Origin: Stenotrophomonas maltophilia
GTDB lineage: Bacteria > Pseudomonadota > Gammaproteobacteria > Xanthomonadales > Xanthomonadaceae
DNA length: 64,000 bases
Direction of reading: 5' to 3'
Assembly (NCBI GenBank): GCA_009912235.1
Contig: WNDS01000002.1
Location: 620,001 to 684,000 of the forward strand
Shown: piece after piece, positions 28,131-37,665 of the stretch
Numbering within the stretch: the stretch's first letter is position 1
Layout of the letters: the number at the start of each line of letters is the position of its first letter
The notes under the pieces: model-generated
The model's database searches: none
Told to the model about the DNA's origin: nothing
The model's input: only the letters and a program-made list of their open reading frames with translations
Made by a program: the position numbers and the translations under genes

Positions 28131-31025
28131 ATGAAGATCAAGTCCCACAAACTGCGCGATGCAGTTGTCATCGCGCTTGTGGCCGGTGCCAGCACGGCCA
28201 CCGCCAATGCCCAGCAGGCGACCAACCTGGACCGCATCGAGGTCACCGGTTCGCGCATCCGCCAGGTCGATACCGAAACCGCACAGCCGGTCCTCAGCAT
28301 CAACCGTGCCGCCATCGAGAAGAGTGGTTTCCGCACCGTCGCCGACGTGCTGCAGAACATCTCGGCCGCCGGCAGCCCGGCCATCAGCCGCTCCGAGCCG
28401 CTGTCCTCCGGTGAAGCCGTGGGCGGCTTCTACATCAACCTGCGCAACCTGGGCGCCGAGCGCACCCTGGTGCTGGTCGATGGCAAGCGCCTGGGCGCCA
28501 GCGTCAGCGGCCTGCAGGACGTCTCGCAGATTCCGTCGGCCATCGTCGAGCGCATCGACGTGCTGAAGGACGGCGCCTCGTCGATCTACGGCTCCGACGC
28601 CATGGCCGGCGTGATCAACATCATCACCCGCAAGAACTTCCAGGGCTTGGGAGCCAATGCCTACGTCGGCCAGTACGGCGAAGGCGACGGCCAGAAGACC
28701 AGCTAGGACTTCGTGGCCGGCTTCACCGGTGACCGCGGCTCGATCACCGTCGGTGCCGAGTACGCCGAAGAAAAGGGTGTGTGGGCCAAGGACCGCTGGT
28801 TCAGCAAGTCCGGCCGCACCAACCGCTACCCGACCCAGGGCTGGAGCGCAGTCAGCCAGTGGGGCGCGGTCTATGACCCGGCCACTCCGGATGACTGGCT
28901 TTCGCTGAACCGTGGCGCCGACCCGCGCAACCCGGCGAACTACCACGACTTCGACTTCGCTGGCGTCACCGGCGACACCAGCAACTCCAACGAGCAGATG
29001 CACCTGCTGACGCCGACCAAGCGCCGCAGTGTGTTCGCCAACATGCAGTACGACCTGACCGACAACGTCCGCTTCGTGTCGGACCTGCTGTACACCCGTC
29101 GCGAATCGCAGGCGCAGGTGGCCGGCTACCCGCTGTCCTCGGCTGATTACAACAACCAGTTCGGCACCATCTGGTCCGGCGACAGCTACTACAACCCCTT
29201 CGGCCAGGACTTGGCGTTCGTGCGCCGTGGCTGGGAAGTGCCGCGCCTGTCGGACAACCGCCTGACCACCTTCCGCTTCAGCGGCGCCCTGCAGGGCAGC
29301 TTCCAGTTCAATGACAAGTTCTTCGACTGGGAAGCCGGCTACCTGTACCAGAACTCGGAAAACCTGCAGACGCAGACCGGCAACTACAACGTGCTGGCTG
29401 TCACCCAGGCTACCGGTGCGTCGTACTTCAACCCGGCCACCGGCCGCGTCGAGTGCGGCACCCTGGGCGGTGCCAACAACCCGATCTACGGTGCCGGCCC
29501 CGGCGCCTGCATTCCGTGGAACCCGGCCGTTCCGTTCGGCCGCAGCGACAACGGTGGCCTGAGCGGCAACCCGGACCTGCAGCAGTTCCTGTTCCCGACC
29601 ACCAAGAACACCGGCGAAACCACGATGAAGAGCTACTACGCGAATATCGCGGGTAGCCTGTTCACCATGCCGGCCGGCGACCTGGGCTTCGCCCTGGGTT
29701 ACGAGTACCGCGAGCAGAAAGGCAGCTTCAATCCGGACGCCCTGTCGCAGTCGGGTTACTCCACCGACCTGGCCTCCGGCCCGACCGGCGGCAAGTACGA
29801 CGTCAACGAGGTCTACCTCGAACTGAACGTGCCGATCCTGGCCGACCTGCCGGGTGCCAAGGAACTGAGCTTCAACGCCGCCACGCGTTACTCGGACTAC
29901 AACACCTTCGGCAACACGCTCAACAGCAAGTTCGGCCTGAAGTGGAAGCCGATCGACAGCCTGATGGTGCGTGCGACCTACGCTGAAGGCTTCCGTGCAC
30001 CGACCATCGCCGATCTGTACGGCGGCACCTCGCAGACCTTCGAGTACTTCTCCGATCCGTGCGACAGCGTCGAAGGTGCCGCTGCGTCCAATGCGGGCGT
30101 GGCCCAGCGCTGCGCCGCCGCCCTGGGCGCACTGGCTCCGAACTTCCGCCAGCTCAAGCAGGGCGGCGCGGTTGCCGACCCGGGTGACCAGAGCCCGGTG
30201 CCGTTCCTGTCGGTGCCGAACCCGCAGCTGACCCCGGAAAAGTCCAAGTCCAAGACCGTCGGCATCGTGTGGAGCCCGGACTTCATCCAGGGCCTGAACA
30301 TGAGCCTGGACTGGTGGAGCGTCAAGATCACCAACACCATCGTGTCGGATGATCCGGACACCCAGCTCAACGACTGCTACGTGCTGGGCCTGGCCGATCG
30401 CTGCAACTCGTTCACCCGCGACGCCACCACCGGTATCGTGACCGGCCTGATCTTCGGGCCGCGCAATGCCGGCTTCCAGGAAACGACCGGTTTCGACTTC
30501 GAAACCAACTACCGTTTCCAGACCGACAGCTGGGGCACGTTCAACTTCAACCTGCAGAACACCTACGTCACCAAGAACGTCATCAAGACCACCAACGCCG
30601 CCCAGGTGCCGGAGCACATCCTGAATGGCTTTGCTGACAACACCGGTTCCAACTTCCGCCTGCGTTCGAACCTGAACGTTGGTTGGGAATTCGGTGATTT
30701 CGGTGTGACCTGGGGTGCGCGCTACTTCTCCAGCGTCAAGGAGCGTTGCTTCGCCGTGCTGAACCTGTGCACGGATCCGAACTACATGTCGCCCGATCCG
30801 CAGCGTTCGACCGGTACCGGCATGAACAAGCGCGGCGCCAGCACCTTCCACGACGTCCAGGTCTCCTGGAACGCCCCGTGGAACGCCACCATCTCGGTGG
30901 GTGCGCGCAACGTGTTCAACCACTACGGTGCGCCGATGTACTCCAACCCGAACTCGCAGTACGCCTACTACGGCGGCTACGACATCGGTCGTTTCATGTA
31001 CATGCAGTACAAGCAGAAGTTCTGA
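28131..31025 (+). pseudogene. TonB-dependent outer-membrane receptor, interrupted by in-frame TAG
   Basis: The gene has 965 codons. The start ATG at 28131 has a GGAGAGAGAG ribosome site and a signal peptide ending near ATANAQQ. Plug domain: RIEVTGSRIRQVDTETAQPV, VADVLQNISAAG, LRNLGAERTLVLVDGKRL and IVERIDVLKDGASSIYGSDA. The 22-strand barrel follows, with TYAEGFRAPTIADLYGG and a C-terminal strand ending in Phe (MYMQYKQKF) for BAM insertion. Codon 192 (28704-28706) is TAG, between the plug and first barrel strands (GDGQKTS, stop, DFVAGFTGDRG). The frame is intact on both sides. Family members import siderophores, vitamins or glycans; this subgroup is abundant in Xanthomonadaceae and the substrate cannot be told. 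If the stop is real, no barrel is made. Confidence 0.82.
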
Positions 31026-31050
31026 TCACTCCACTGATCAGCTGATGCAG

Positions 31051-31080
31051 CAACGGCCCCGCAAGGGGCCGTTGTCTTTT
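31051..31080 (+). terminator. Intrinsic terminator of the TonB receptor
   Basis: Ten-base-pair stem CAACGGCCCC/GGGGCCGTTG with a GCAA tetraloop, followed by TCTTTT, 25 bases after the receptor stop. Confidence 0.9.
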
Positions 31081-31107
31081 GCCCCCCCCCGCCACGGGGC
31101 GCGCCCA

Positions 31108-31140
31108 CAAAAAAAGGCCCCGATAAGCTCGCGGCCTTTC
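31108..31140 (-). terminator. Intrinsic terminator of the tetR gene
   Basis: On the minus strand AAAGGCC pairs with GGCCTTT and runs into TTTTTTG. It lies about 20 bases after the regulator's stop. A run of nine to ten C lies between it and the opposing terminator. Confidence 0.8.
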
Positions 31141-31160
31141 TGTTCCCACCGCCGCCGACA

Positions 31161-31763
31161 TCAGCCGTTCGGAATCAGCGTCTCGATCACGTGCTCGACG
31201 TAGGCCTCGAAATCCTCGCGCGCCTGCTTGGGCTGCTGCAGCTGCAGCGACAGCTGCAGGAAGCCGACGTAGGCGGCGTAGGCCAGCCGCGCGCGGTGGC
31301 GGGCATCGGTGGAGCTCAGCCCGGCCTGGCGGAACGAGGCGATCAGGTAATCCATGCGCCGCTGCGACACACGGTCGATCACCGGGCGCACCATCGGGTG
31401 GTCCAGGGCCTTCAGCAGCTCGCTGTAGATGATGTGCGGCTGCACTTCATGGGCCACCACCTGGAACAGCTGGCGCATGCGCACGCGCGAATCGGCAACG
31501 TCTTCCAGGCTGCCGAACACCTGTTCCTGTTCGAACAGTTCCCAGCGTTCCAGCGCCGCCTGCAGCAGCGCATCGCGCGAGGGGAAATGCCAGTAGAAAC
31601 TGCCCTTGGTGACGCCAAGGCGCCGCGCCAGTGGTTCCACTGCGACGGCGGACACACCTTGTATTGCAATCAGGTCAAGGGCGGCCTGTGCCCAGTCTTC
31701 GGCACTCAGGCGGCTGTTGCGGCCGGCGCGCGGTTCGCCGGCGGAAGCTTCGGGTTCATTCAT
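31161..31763 (-). CDS. TetR family transcriptional regulator
   Basis: A 200-residue regulator. The N-terminal helix-turn-helix (about 18-65) reads AALDLIAIQGVSAVAVEPLARRLGV, then TKGSFYWHFPSRDALLQAAL, an unmistakable TetR pattern. The C-terminal ligand domain is helical and has no named motif. The start at 31763 is supported by the N-terminal position of the HTH. It diverges from the hydrolase-fadE operon, and the shared 142-base region holds two matching operator-like palindromes. It is therefore likely to repress that operon and respond to an acyl or related ligand; this is inferred from arrangement. Confidence 0.88.
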   Translation of the reverse strand: MNEPEASAGEPRAGRNSRLSAEDWAQAALDLIAIQGVSAVAVEPLARRLGVTKGSFYWHFPSRDALLQAALERWELFEQEQVFGSLEDVADSRVRMRQLFQVVAHEVQPHIIYSELLKALDHPMVRPVIDRVSQRRMDYLIASFRQAGLSSTDARHRARLAYAAYVGFLQLSLQLQQPKQAREDFEAYVEHVIETLIPNG

Positions 31764-31855
31764 GGCCTGATTTAACCATACGGCGGGGTTCGTTGCAGTA
31801 CGCCTTGCCAAGGAAACGCGTCGCCCAGCGTCGGGCCCGCCTTGGTTGCAGTGCA

Positions 31856-31909
31856 CCATACCGGCCAGTATTGACATCACCGGCCACGCCTCCATACTAA
31901 CCGGTATGG
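31856..31909 (+). promoter_or_regulatory. Promoter with two ATAC-N6-GTAT operators, probably leaderless
   Basis: A perfect -35 TTGACA (31871-31876) is followed after 16 bases by CATACT (31893-31898) as -10. Two copies of ATAC-N6-GTAT, at 31858-31871 and 31894-31907, lie 36 bp apart; one overlaps the -35 and the other covers the -10 and the start codon. The second is an 18-bp palindrome in its outer bases (CCATAC...GTATGG). Transcription from this promoter would begin at about 31905, right at the ATG (31906), and no Shine-Dalgarno precedes it. The operators are the natural target of the divergent TetR protein. Confidence 0.65.
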
Positions 31910-32823
31910 TTACACCCCCTCTTCCGCCTTCGTTCCGTGACCAGCGCCTGGAAGCCGCCCTCGGCGCCGGCCTGACGGCGACCGTGCACGACCACGGCCG
32001 CCGCAGCCGGGTGCTGTTCGCCCATGGCTTTGGCCAGACCCGCCATGCCTGGACGGCGACGACGCAGGCCCTGGCCAACGCCGGCTTCCCGACCCTGGCC
32101 TACGACGCCCGTGGCCATGGCGATTCGGACTGGAACTCCGCTGACCTGCCCTACCACGGTGAACAGTTCGCCGATGACCTGATCGTGCTGGCCGGCGAGC
32201 AGCCGCGCCCACCGGTGCTGGTGGCCGCCTCGATGGGCGGCCTGTTCGGCCTGCTGGCCGAATCGCGCTGGCCCGGCCTGTTCTCGGCGATGGTGCTGGT
32301 GGACATCACCCCGCGCTGGGACACCGCCGGGGTCGAGCGCATCCTGGCCTTCATGACCGCCCGCCCGGACGGCTTCGCGTCGCTGGCGCAGGCCGCCGAT
32401 GTGATCTCGGCCTACCTGCCGCACCGCCCGCGCAAGTCCGAACAGTCGCTGCGCGCGCTGCTGCGCGAGGACGGCCATGGCCGCTGGCGCTGGCACTGGG
32501 ACCAGCGGCTGGTGGCCGAACTGGCGCGCGACAGCGAACAGCACCAGGACGCGCTGGCCGAGGCCGCCGCCAAGGTGAAATGCCCGCTGCTGCTGGTCAG
32601 TGACGGCCGCAGCGACCTGGTCACGCCGCAGACCGTGGCCGAATTCCTGGCCCTGGCGCCACACGCGCGCCACGTCGAACTGCCGCAGGCCACCCACATG
32701 GTGGCCGGCGATGACAACGACGCCTTTACCGCTACTGTGTTGGACTATCTGGACGTGTTGTCCGCGGCCCCGGCCGTGGCTTCGTCCGTCACAAACGAGC
32801 ACGTCACCGGAGCACGCTCATGA
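31906..32823 (+). CDS. Alpha/beta hydrolase, cytosolic, co-transcribed with fadE
   Basis: A 305-residue hydrolase without a signal peptide. The fold motifs are LFAHGFGQTRHAW (oxyanion), DARGHGDSDW, the nucleophile elbow VAASMGGLFG (Ser in ASMGG, an atypical G-x-S variant with Ala at the first position), VSDGRSDLV (acid) and ATHMVAGDDN (His). Similar proteins act on acyl esters or thioesters. Its stop overlaps the fadE start (ATGA, 32820-32823), which suggests a role in acyl-chain release or use. The ATG at 31906 is chosen because it coincides with the predicted transcript start; an upstream ATG at 31846 precedes the promoter. Confidence 0.82.
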   Translation: MVTPPLPPSFRDQRLEAALGAGLTATVHDHGRRSRVLFAHGFGQTRHAWTATTQALANAGFPTLAYDARGHGDSDWNSADLPYHGEQFADDLIVLAGEQPRPPVLVAASMGGLFGLLAESRWPGLFSAMVLVDITPRWDTAGVERILAFMTARPDGFASLAQAADVISAYLPHRPRKSEQSLRALLREDGHGRWRWHWDQRLVAELARDSEQHQDALAEAAAKVKCPLLLVSDGRSDLVTPQTVAEFLALAPHARHVELPQATHMVAGDDNDAFTATVLDYLDVLSAAPAVASSVTNEHVTGARS

Positions 32824-35297
32824 GCATCGTTCTTCCCTTCCTCGCCGTCCTGCTGGCAGGTGCGTTTGTCGCCTACCACCGCATGCGGCTGATCGCCTGG
32901 ACTCTCATCAGCGTGGCCCTGCTGGCGGCGTGCTGGTTCATTCCCTACATCAACACCACCGCCACCATCGTCGCTGCAGCCATCGTTGCCGTGATCGCCG
33001 TGCCGCTGCTGCTGCCGTTCATCCGCAAGCCGCTGCTGACCGCGCCGATGATGAAGGTGTTCCGCAAGGTGCTGCCGCCGCTGTCGCAGACCGAGCGCAT
33101 CGCCCTGGAAACCGGCTCGGTCGGTTTCGAAGGCCAGCTGTTCACCGGCGACCTGGACTGGAACATCCTGCTGAACTACCCCAAGCCGCAGCTGACCGCC
33201 GAAGAGCAGGCGTTCCTGGACGGCCCGGTGGAAGAGCTGTGCACCATGGTCAATGACTGGGAAATCACCCACGTCCATGCCGACCTGCCGCCGGAACTAT
33301 GGGCCTTCATCAAGAAGAACCGCTTCTTCGGCATGATCATTCCCAAGGAATACGGTGGCCTGGGCTTCAGTGCGCTGGCCCACCACAAGGTCATCCAGAA
33401 GCTGGCCTCGGTGTCCTCGGTGGTCAGCTCCACCGTGGGCGTGCCGAACTCGCTGGGCCCGGGTGAACTGCTGGTGCATTACGGCACCCAGGAGCAGAAG
33501 GACCAGTACCTGCCGCGCCTGGCCGATGGCCGTGAAGTGCCCTGCTTCGGCCTGACCGGCCCGTTCGCCGGCTCCGACGCCACTTCCATTCCCGACTACG
33601 GCATCGTCTGCAAGGGCGAGTGGAACGGCGAGCAGGTGCTCGGCGTGAAGCTGACCTTCGACAAGCGCTACATCACCCTGGCCCCGGTGGCCACGCTGAT
33701 CGGCATGGCCTTCCGCATGTACGACCCGGATGGCCTGATCGGCAGCACCCGCGACATCGGCATCACCCTGGGCCTGCTGCCGCGCGAGACCGCCGGCGTT
33801 GAAGTCGGCCGCCGCCACTTCCCGCTGAACTCGCCGTTCCAGAACGGGCCGATCAAGGGCAAGGAGGTCTTCATTCCTCTGACCCAGCTGATCGGTGGTG
33901 CCGCCATGGCCGGCAAGGGCTGGAACATGCTCAACGAGTGCCTGGCCGTGGGCCGCTCGATCACCCTGCCCTCCACCGCCAGCGGCGGTGCCAAGGCCGG
34001 CGCGGCCGTCACCGGTGCCTACGCGCGCATCCGCAAGCAGTTCGGCCTGTCGGTCGGCCACTTCGAGGGTGTGGAGGAAGCCCTGGCCCGCATCGGCGGC
34101 AAGGCCTACAAGATCAGCGCGCTGGCGCAGGCCACCGCTGCCGCCGTGGACCGCGGCGACGTGCCGTCGGTGCCTTCGGCCATCGCCAAGTACCACTGCA
34201 CCAACATGAGCCGTGAAGTGATCTCGGACATGATGGATGTGATCGGCGGCAAGGGCATCATCCTGGGGCCGCGCAACTTCGCCGGCCGCAGCTGGCAGGC
34301 TGCGCCGATCGCGATCACCGTGGAAGGCGCCAACATCATGACCCGCAGCCTGCTGATCTTCGGCCAGGGTGCGATCCTCTGCCACCCGTGGGTGCTGAAG
34401 GAAATGAAGGCCGCGCAGGATCCGGACACCCGCGCCGGCCTGCAGGACTTCGACCGCAGCCTGTTCGGCCATATCCGCTTCGGCATCTCCAATGCCGTGC
34501 GTTCGTTCTGGTTCGGCCTGACCGGCGCACGCTTCGGTGCCGCCCCGGGTGATGCCTACACCCGCCGCTACTTCCGCAAGCTGGACCGCTATTCGGCCAA
34601 CCTGGCGCTGATGGCCGACATCTCGATGATGACCCTCGGCGGCAAGCTGAAATTCAAGGAATCGCTGTCCGGCCGCCTGGGCGATGTGCTGAGCCATGTC
34701 TACATGACCAGCGCCATGCTCAAGCGCTACCACGACGAAGGCGCACCGCAGGCCGACCAGCCGCTGCTGGCCTGGGCCTTCCATGACAGCGTGCACAAGA
34801 TCGAGGAATCGCTGTCGGCCGCGCTGCGCAACTTCCCGATCCGTCCGATCGGCTGGCTGATGTGGACGCTGATCTTCCCGCTCGGCCGCCGCGCCGAAGC
34901 CCCGGGCGATCGCCTGAGCCGCCGCGTGGCCGCCCTGCTGATGGCCCCGAACGAAGCGCGTGACCGCCTGGCGCACGGCGTGTTCCTGACTCCGTGCGAG
35001 AACAACCCCGGTGGCCGCATCAACAGCTACCTGGCCAAGGCCATCATGGCCGAGCCGGTGGAGCGCAAGTTCCTGAAGGCGCTGAAGAGCAAGAGCATCG
35101 AAGCCCTGGACTTCAAGGCGCAGCTGGACGAAGCCGTGGCCGAAGGCGTGCTGACCCAGGACGAGCGCAGCCTGCTGGAAGAACTGCGCACGCTGACCCT
35201 GGACACCATCACGGTGGACGACTTCGATACCGAAGAGCTGCGCTCGGCCGGTTACGCCAAGCAGCAGCGCAAGGATCCGCAGTCGAAGGCTGCCTGA
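32820..35297 (+). CDS. fadE: Acyl-CoA dehydrogenase, FadE type
   Basis: An 825-residue, membrane-associated acyl-CoA dehydrogenase, the length of E. coli FadE (814). It catalyses the first step of fatty-acid beta-oxidation. Two N-terminal hydrophobic helices (about 1-65) precede a linker and the dehydrogenase core. Core motifs are FFGMIIPKEYGGLGFSALAH, FGLTGPFAGSDATSIPD and the FAD/acyl region with GGAAMAGKGWNMLNECLAVGR. DVIGGKGIILGPRNFAG follows, and a long C-terminal helical extension (about 560-825) is specific to FadE. The divergent TetR regulator and coupled hydrolase make this a regulated fatty-acid operon. The sequence is intact. Confidence 0.92.
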   Translation: MSIVLPFLAVLLAGAFVAYHRMRLIAWTLISVALLAACWFIPYINTTATIVAAAIVAVIAVPLLLPFIRKPLLTAPMMKVFRKVLPPLSQTERIALETGSVGFEGQLFTGDLDWNILLNYPKPQLTAEEQAFLDGPVEELCTMVNDWEITHVHADLPPELWAFIKKNRFFGMIIPKEYGGLGFSALAHHKVIQKLASVSSVVSSTVGVPNSLGPGELLVHYGTQEQKDQYLPRLADGREVPCFGLTGPFAGSDATSIPDYGIVCKGEWNGEQVLGVKLTFDKRYITLAPVATLIGMAFRMYDPDGLIGSTRDIGITLGLLPRETAGVEVGRRHFPLNSPFQNGPIKGKEVFIPLTQLIGGAAMAGKGWNMLNECLAVGRSITLPSTASGGAKAGAAVTGAYARIRKQFGLSVGHFEGVEEALARIGGKAYKISALAQATAAAVDRGDVPSVPSAIAKYHCTNMSREVISDMMDVIGGKGIILGPRNFAGRSWQAAPIAITVEGANIMTRSLLIFGQGAILCHPWVLKEMKAAQDPDTRAGLQDFDRSLFGHIRFGISNAVRSFWFGLTGARFGAAPGDAYTRRYFRKLDRYSANLALMADISMMTLGGKLKFKESLSGRLGDVLSHVYMTSAMLKRYHDEGAPQADQPLLAWAFHDSVHKIEESLSAALRNFPIRPIGWLMWTLIFPLGRRAEAPGDRLSRRVAALLMAPNEARDRLAHGVFLTPCENNPGGRINSYLAKAIMAEPVERKFLKALKSKSIEALDFKAQLDEAVAEGVLTQDERSLLEELRTLTLDTITVDDFDTEELRSAGYAKQQRKDPQSKAA

Positions 35298-35321
35298 GCC
35301 TGACACTGCCGGGCTGACACG

Positions 35322-35346
35322 ACGGCGGGCTTCGGCCCGCCGTTTT
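35322..35346 (+). terminator. Intrinsic terminator of the hydrolase-fadE operon
   Basis: Nine-base-pair stem ACGGCGGGC/GCCCGCCGT with a TTCG tetraloop and a short TTTT tail, 25 bases after fadE. Confidence 0.88.
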
Positions 35347-35375
35347 CATGTGCGCCGCCGGCGTGGCCGGTGTGG

Positions 35376-35600
35376 GTAGCGCCACCCGATGGGTGGCGGC
35401 ATGCGCTGCCGGCGCGGATTGAAAAGCCAGCCACGCATGGCGTGGCTCTACACGGGCCTTTGTAGCGCGACCCCATGGGTGGCGGCATGCGCTGCCGGCG
35501 CGGATTGAAAAGCCAGCCACGCATGGCGTGGCTCTACGTGGGCTTTTGTAGCGCCACCCGATGGGTGGCAGCACGCGCTGCCGGCGCGGAATGGAAGGCC
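35376..35600. repeat. 86-bp tandem repeat, about 2.6 units, built of two GTAG-type hairpins each
   Basis: Units begin with GTAGCGC at 35376, 35462 and 35548. Each holds a CCACCCGATGGGTGG hairpin, then a spacer GCGCTGCCGGCGCGGATTG, then a CCACGCATGGCGTGG hairpin ending in CTAC (the reverse of GTAG). Copies 1 and 2 are nearly identical; the third is truncated and more diverged at the DUF1304 gene. This is an amplified SMAG-type dimer rather than a CRISPR: there are no unique spacers. Confidence 0.78.
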
Positions 35601-35611
35601 AGCGCCTCGGC

Positions 35612-35968
35612 TCAGGCCGGCACGAACCACCATGCCACGGCGGCCAGCAGCGCCGGCACGGCCTGGATGAAGAAGATGCGCTTGTTCACGCTCCAGGCGC
35701 CGTAGCAGCCGGCCACGATCACGCAGCCGAGCGAGAAGTTCACCAGCATCGGCAGGTGGTCGAACAGGCCCCAGAACAGGCCTGCAGCCAGGAAGCCGTT
35801 GTACAGGCCCTGGTTGGCCGCCAGCACGCGGGTGATCTCGGCCTTCTCCGGCGTGTTGCGGAACGTCTTCAGACCCAGTGGACGCGTCCACAGGAACATC
35901 TCAAGCACCAGGAAGTAGACGTGCAACAGTTCGACCAGCAGGGTCAGGGCGAGTGCGATCCAGTACAT
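35612..35968 (-). CDS. DUF1304 family small membrane protein
   Basis: A 118-residue protein with four predicted helices: WIALALTLLVELLHVYFLVLE, the segment after NQGLYNGFLAAGLFWGL, LVNFSLGCVIVAGCYGAW and FIQAVPALLAAVAWWFV. The early Glu-x-x-x-x-Tyr pattern, the EMFLW motif and the central NQGLYNGFLA are the DUF1304 signature. Function is unknown; members are often near stress or transport genes. AAGGA lies 7 bases before the ATG. A palindromic repeat lies immediately upstream of it. Confidence 0.85.
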   Translation of the reverse strand: MYWIALALTLLVELLHVYFLVLEMFLWTRPLGLKTFRNTPEKAEITRVLAANQGLYNGFLAAGLFWGLFDHLPMLVNFSLGCVIVAGCYGAWSVNKRIFFIQAVPALLAAVAWWFVPA

Positions 35969-35997
35969 GAGGGTTTCCTTGGACAGTGAAGGAGAAT

Positions 35998-36038
35998 GGG
36001 GTCAGATCCCTTTCCCTGCGGGAAAGGGATCTGACCCC
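35998..36038. repeat. GGGGTCAGA palindrome, copy 2
   Basis: Hairpin GGGGTCAGATCCCTTTCC, a five-base loop and the reverse complement. It lies between two minus-strand genes, five bases downstream of the MFS stop. No T tract follows on either strand. Confidence 0.75.
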
Positions 36039-36043
36039 GGAGT

Positions 36044-37375
36044 TCAGCGGTCGCGCGGCAGGGTCTTCTCTTCACGCAGCACGCCCAGCGCGGCGACGGT
36101 CATGCACGCGGCCACCGCGATGCCGCCGAGGAACACCACGTGCGACCCGAACAGCGACAGCCCCTTGTGCAGCCAGGTGAAGCTGAGATCGGCGCCACGC
36201 GAGACCACGGTATCGATCGCCGCGCCGGCCTTGTAGCGCCATTGCCGGTCCACGCGCGTGTAAAGGGTTTCGCGCGCCGGCTTGAACAGCGAGAACTCGC
36301 TGGCCCGGGTAACCACCTGCACCACCGCCACCAGCAGCGGCAACGGTGAGGCCGCCAGCACCGAGAATCCCACGATGATCGCCAGCGCGGGAATCAGCAG
36401 TGCGGGGGCGATGCCGTGGCGCGACAGCAGCCAGCGGGTCAGGCCCAGCTGCACCAGCAGGGTCAGCGCGTTCACCGCCAGGTCGATATGCGAGAAGAAG
36501 GCCGTGGGTGCCTCCGGGTCGGTGAAGGCCGCGCGCACGATGCTGGCCTGCTGGTTGTACAGCAGCGTGCCCACACCCACGCCGAACACCACCATGATCG
36601 CCAGCCAGCCCAGCAGCGGCTCGCGCACGATCAGCTTCAGCCCATCGAGCACGCTGCCGCCCATCGGGGTTTCACCCGACACCAGCTGCTGTTGCTGCTC
36701 GCGCTGCACCGCCCAGTGCCGCAGGCGCCAGATGCACAGCAGGCAGACACTGAGGAAACCGGCCGACACCAGCATCAGGTTGGCGATGCCCACCCGCTGC
36801 ACCAGCGCGCCGGTCAGCAGCGGGCCGAGAAACGCGCCCAAGGTGCCGGCCGCACCGATGTAACCGTAGTACGCGCGTGCCTGCACATTGGAGAACACGT
36901 CGGCCATGAAGCTCCAGAACACGGCCACCGCGAACAGGTTGAACACCATCACCCAGAAGAAGAACGCCATGCCGCGCCCGGGCACGCCGCTGTCGAACAG
37001 CAGGTATAAGCCCAGCAGGGTGACGATGAAGAAGCCATACACCACCGGCAGGAACACCCGCCGCGGGTAACGGCTGACCAGCCAGCCATACACCGGCTGC
37101 AGCACCAGCATGATCACGAACACGCCCGAGAACAGGAACTGCAGGGTGAAATCCTGCAGCGCCACGCCATGGCCGGTGAACCAGTCGATCAGCGCCGGCG
37201 GGAACACCGTGCGCGGGTCATCGGAGGCGGCCATCGCCTCGCGTACCGGGCGCAGCACGTAGTAGCCGCTGAGCAGGCAGAAGAAATACAGGAACGACCA
37301 CCACAGCGCCGGCGACTCGCGCAGCGCATCGGCCAGCCCGCGCAGCCCACCGCGGCGCTCCGGGGCGGCGTTCAT
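36044..37375 (-). CDS. MFS transporter related to NTP/NDP exchangers
   Basis: A 443-residue, twelve-helix membrane protein. The opening SFLYFFCLLSGYYVLRPVREAM is the hallmark of a bacterial MFS group distantly related to plastid/Rickettsia ATP/ADP translocases. Further points are FWSFMADVFSNVQARAYYG, GAAGTLGAFLGPLLTG and the late FKPARETLYTRVDRQWRYKAGAAIDT block, which in relatives lines the channel. The transported solute is unknown; nucleotide exchange is only one option. The ATG at 37375 places the first helix normally; the longer frame upstream is basic and Pro-rich. It diverges from the serine hydrolase by about 290 bases that hold no gene. Confidence 0.72.
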   Translation of the reverse strand: MNAAPERRGGLRGLADALRESPALWWSFLYFFCLLSGYYVLRPVREAMAASDDPRTVFPPALIDWFTGHGVALQDFTLQFLFSGVFVIMLVLQPVYGWLVSRYPRRVFLPVVYGFFIVTLLGLYLLFDSGVPGRGMAFFFWVMVFNLFAVAVFWSFMADVFSNVQARAYYGYIGAAGTLGAFLGPLLTGALVQRVGIANLMLVSAGFLSVCLLCIWRLRHWAVQREQQQQLVSGETPMGGSVLDGLKLIVREPLLGWLAIMVVFGVGVGTLLYNQQASIVRAAFTDPEAPTAFFSHIDLAVNALTLLVQLGLTRWLLSRHGIAPALLIPALAIIVGFSVLAASPLPLLVAVVQVVTRASEFSLFKPARETLYTRVDRQWRYKAGAAIDTVVSRGADLSFTWLHKGLSLFGSHVVFLGGIAVAACMTVAALGVLREEKTLPRDR

Positions 37376-37665
37376 CGACGGCCGCCCGGGCCGGAAAGGC
37401 GGCGGTAACACGGCATGGCGGCGATCCCCGGGGCAGCAAAGCGGGTACGTTAGCCAATGCACCGCAACATCGCCAGCCACGTGCCCGCCGGGCAGGGCTC
37501 TGCGGGCTCCGGCAGCGGCCGCGCGGCCGGCCAAGGGGAAGCCGCATTTCCGGCGTCAAAAAACCATCGATTTCAACAAGATGCGCATTCATCTTCGCTT
37601 TGTTTGTGCACAGGCGAAAAGCGGCGCTAGAATCATCGGCAGCAGTCGCGCACGGGTCCCAACCG

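Noticed and set aside
35376..35600. Possible CRISPR array (regular repeats)
   Set aside because: The units are contiguous with no unique spacers, are themselves hairpin pairs, and there are no cas genes.
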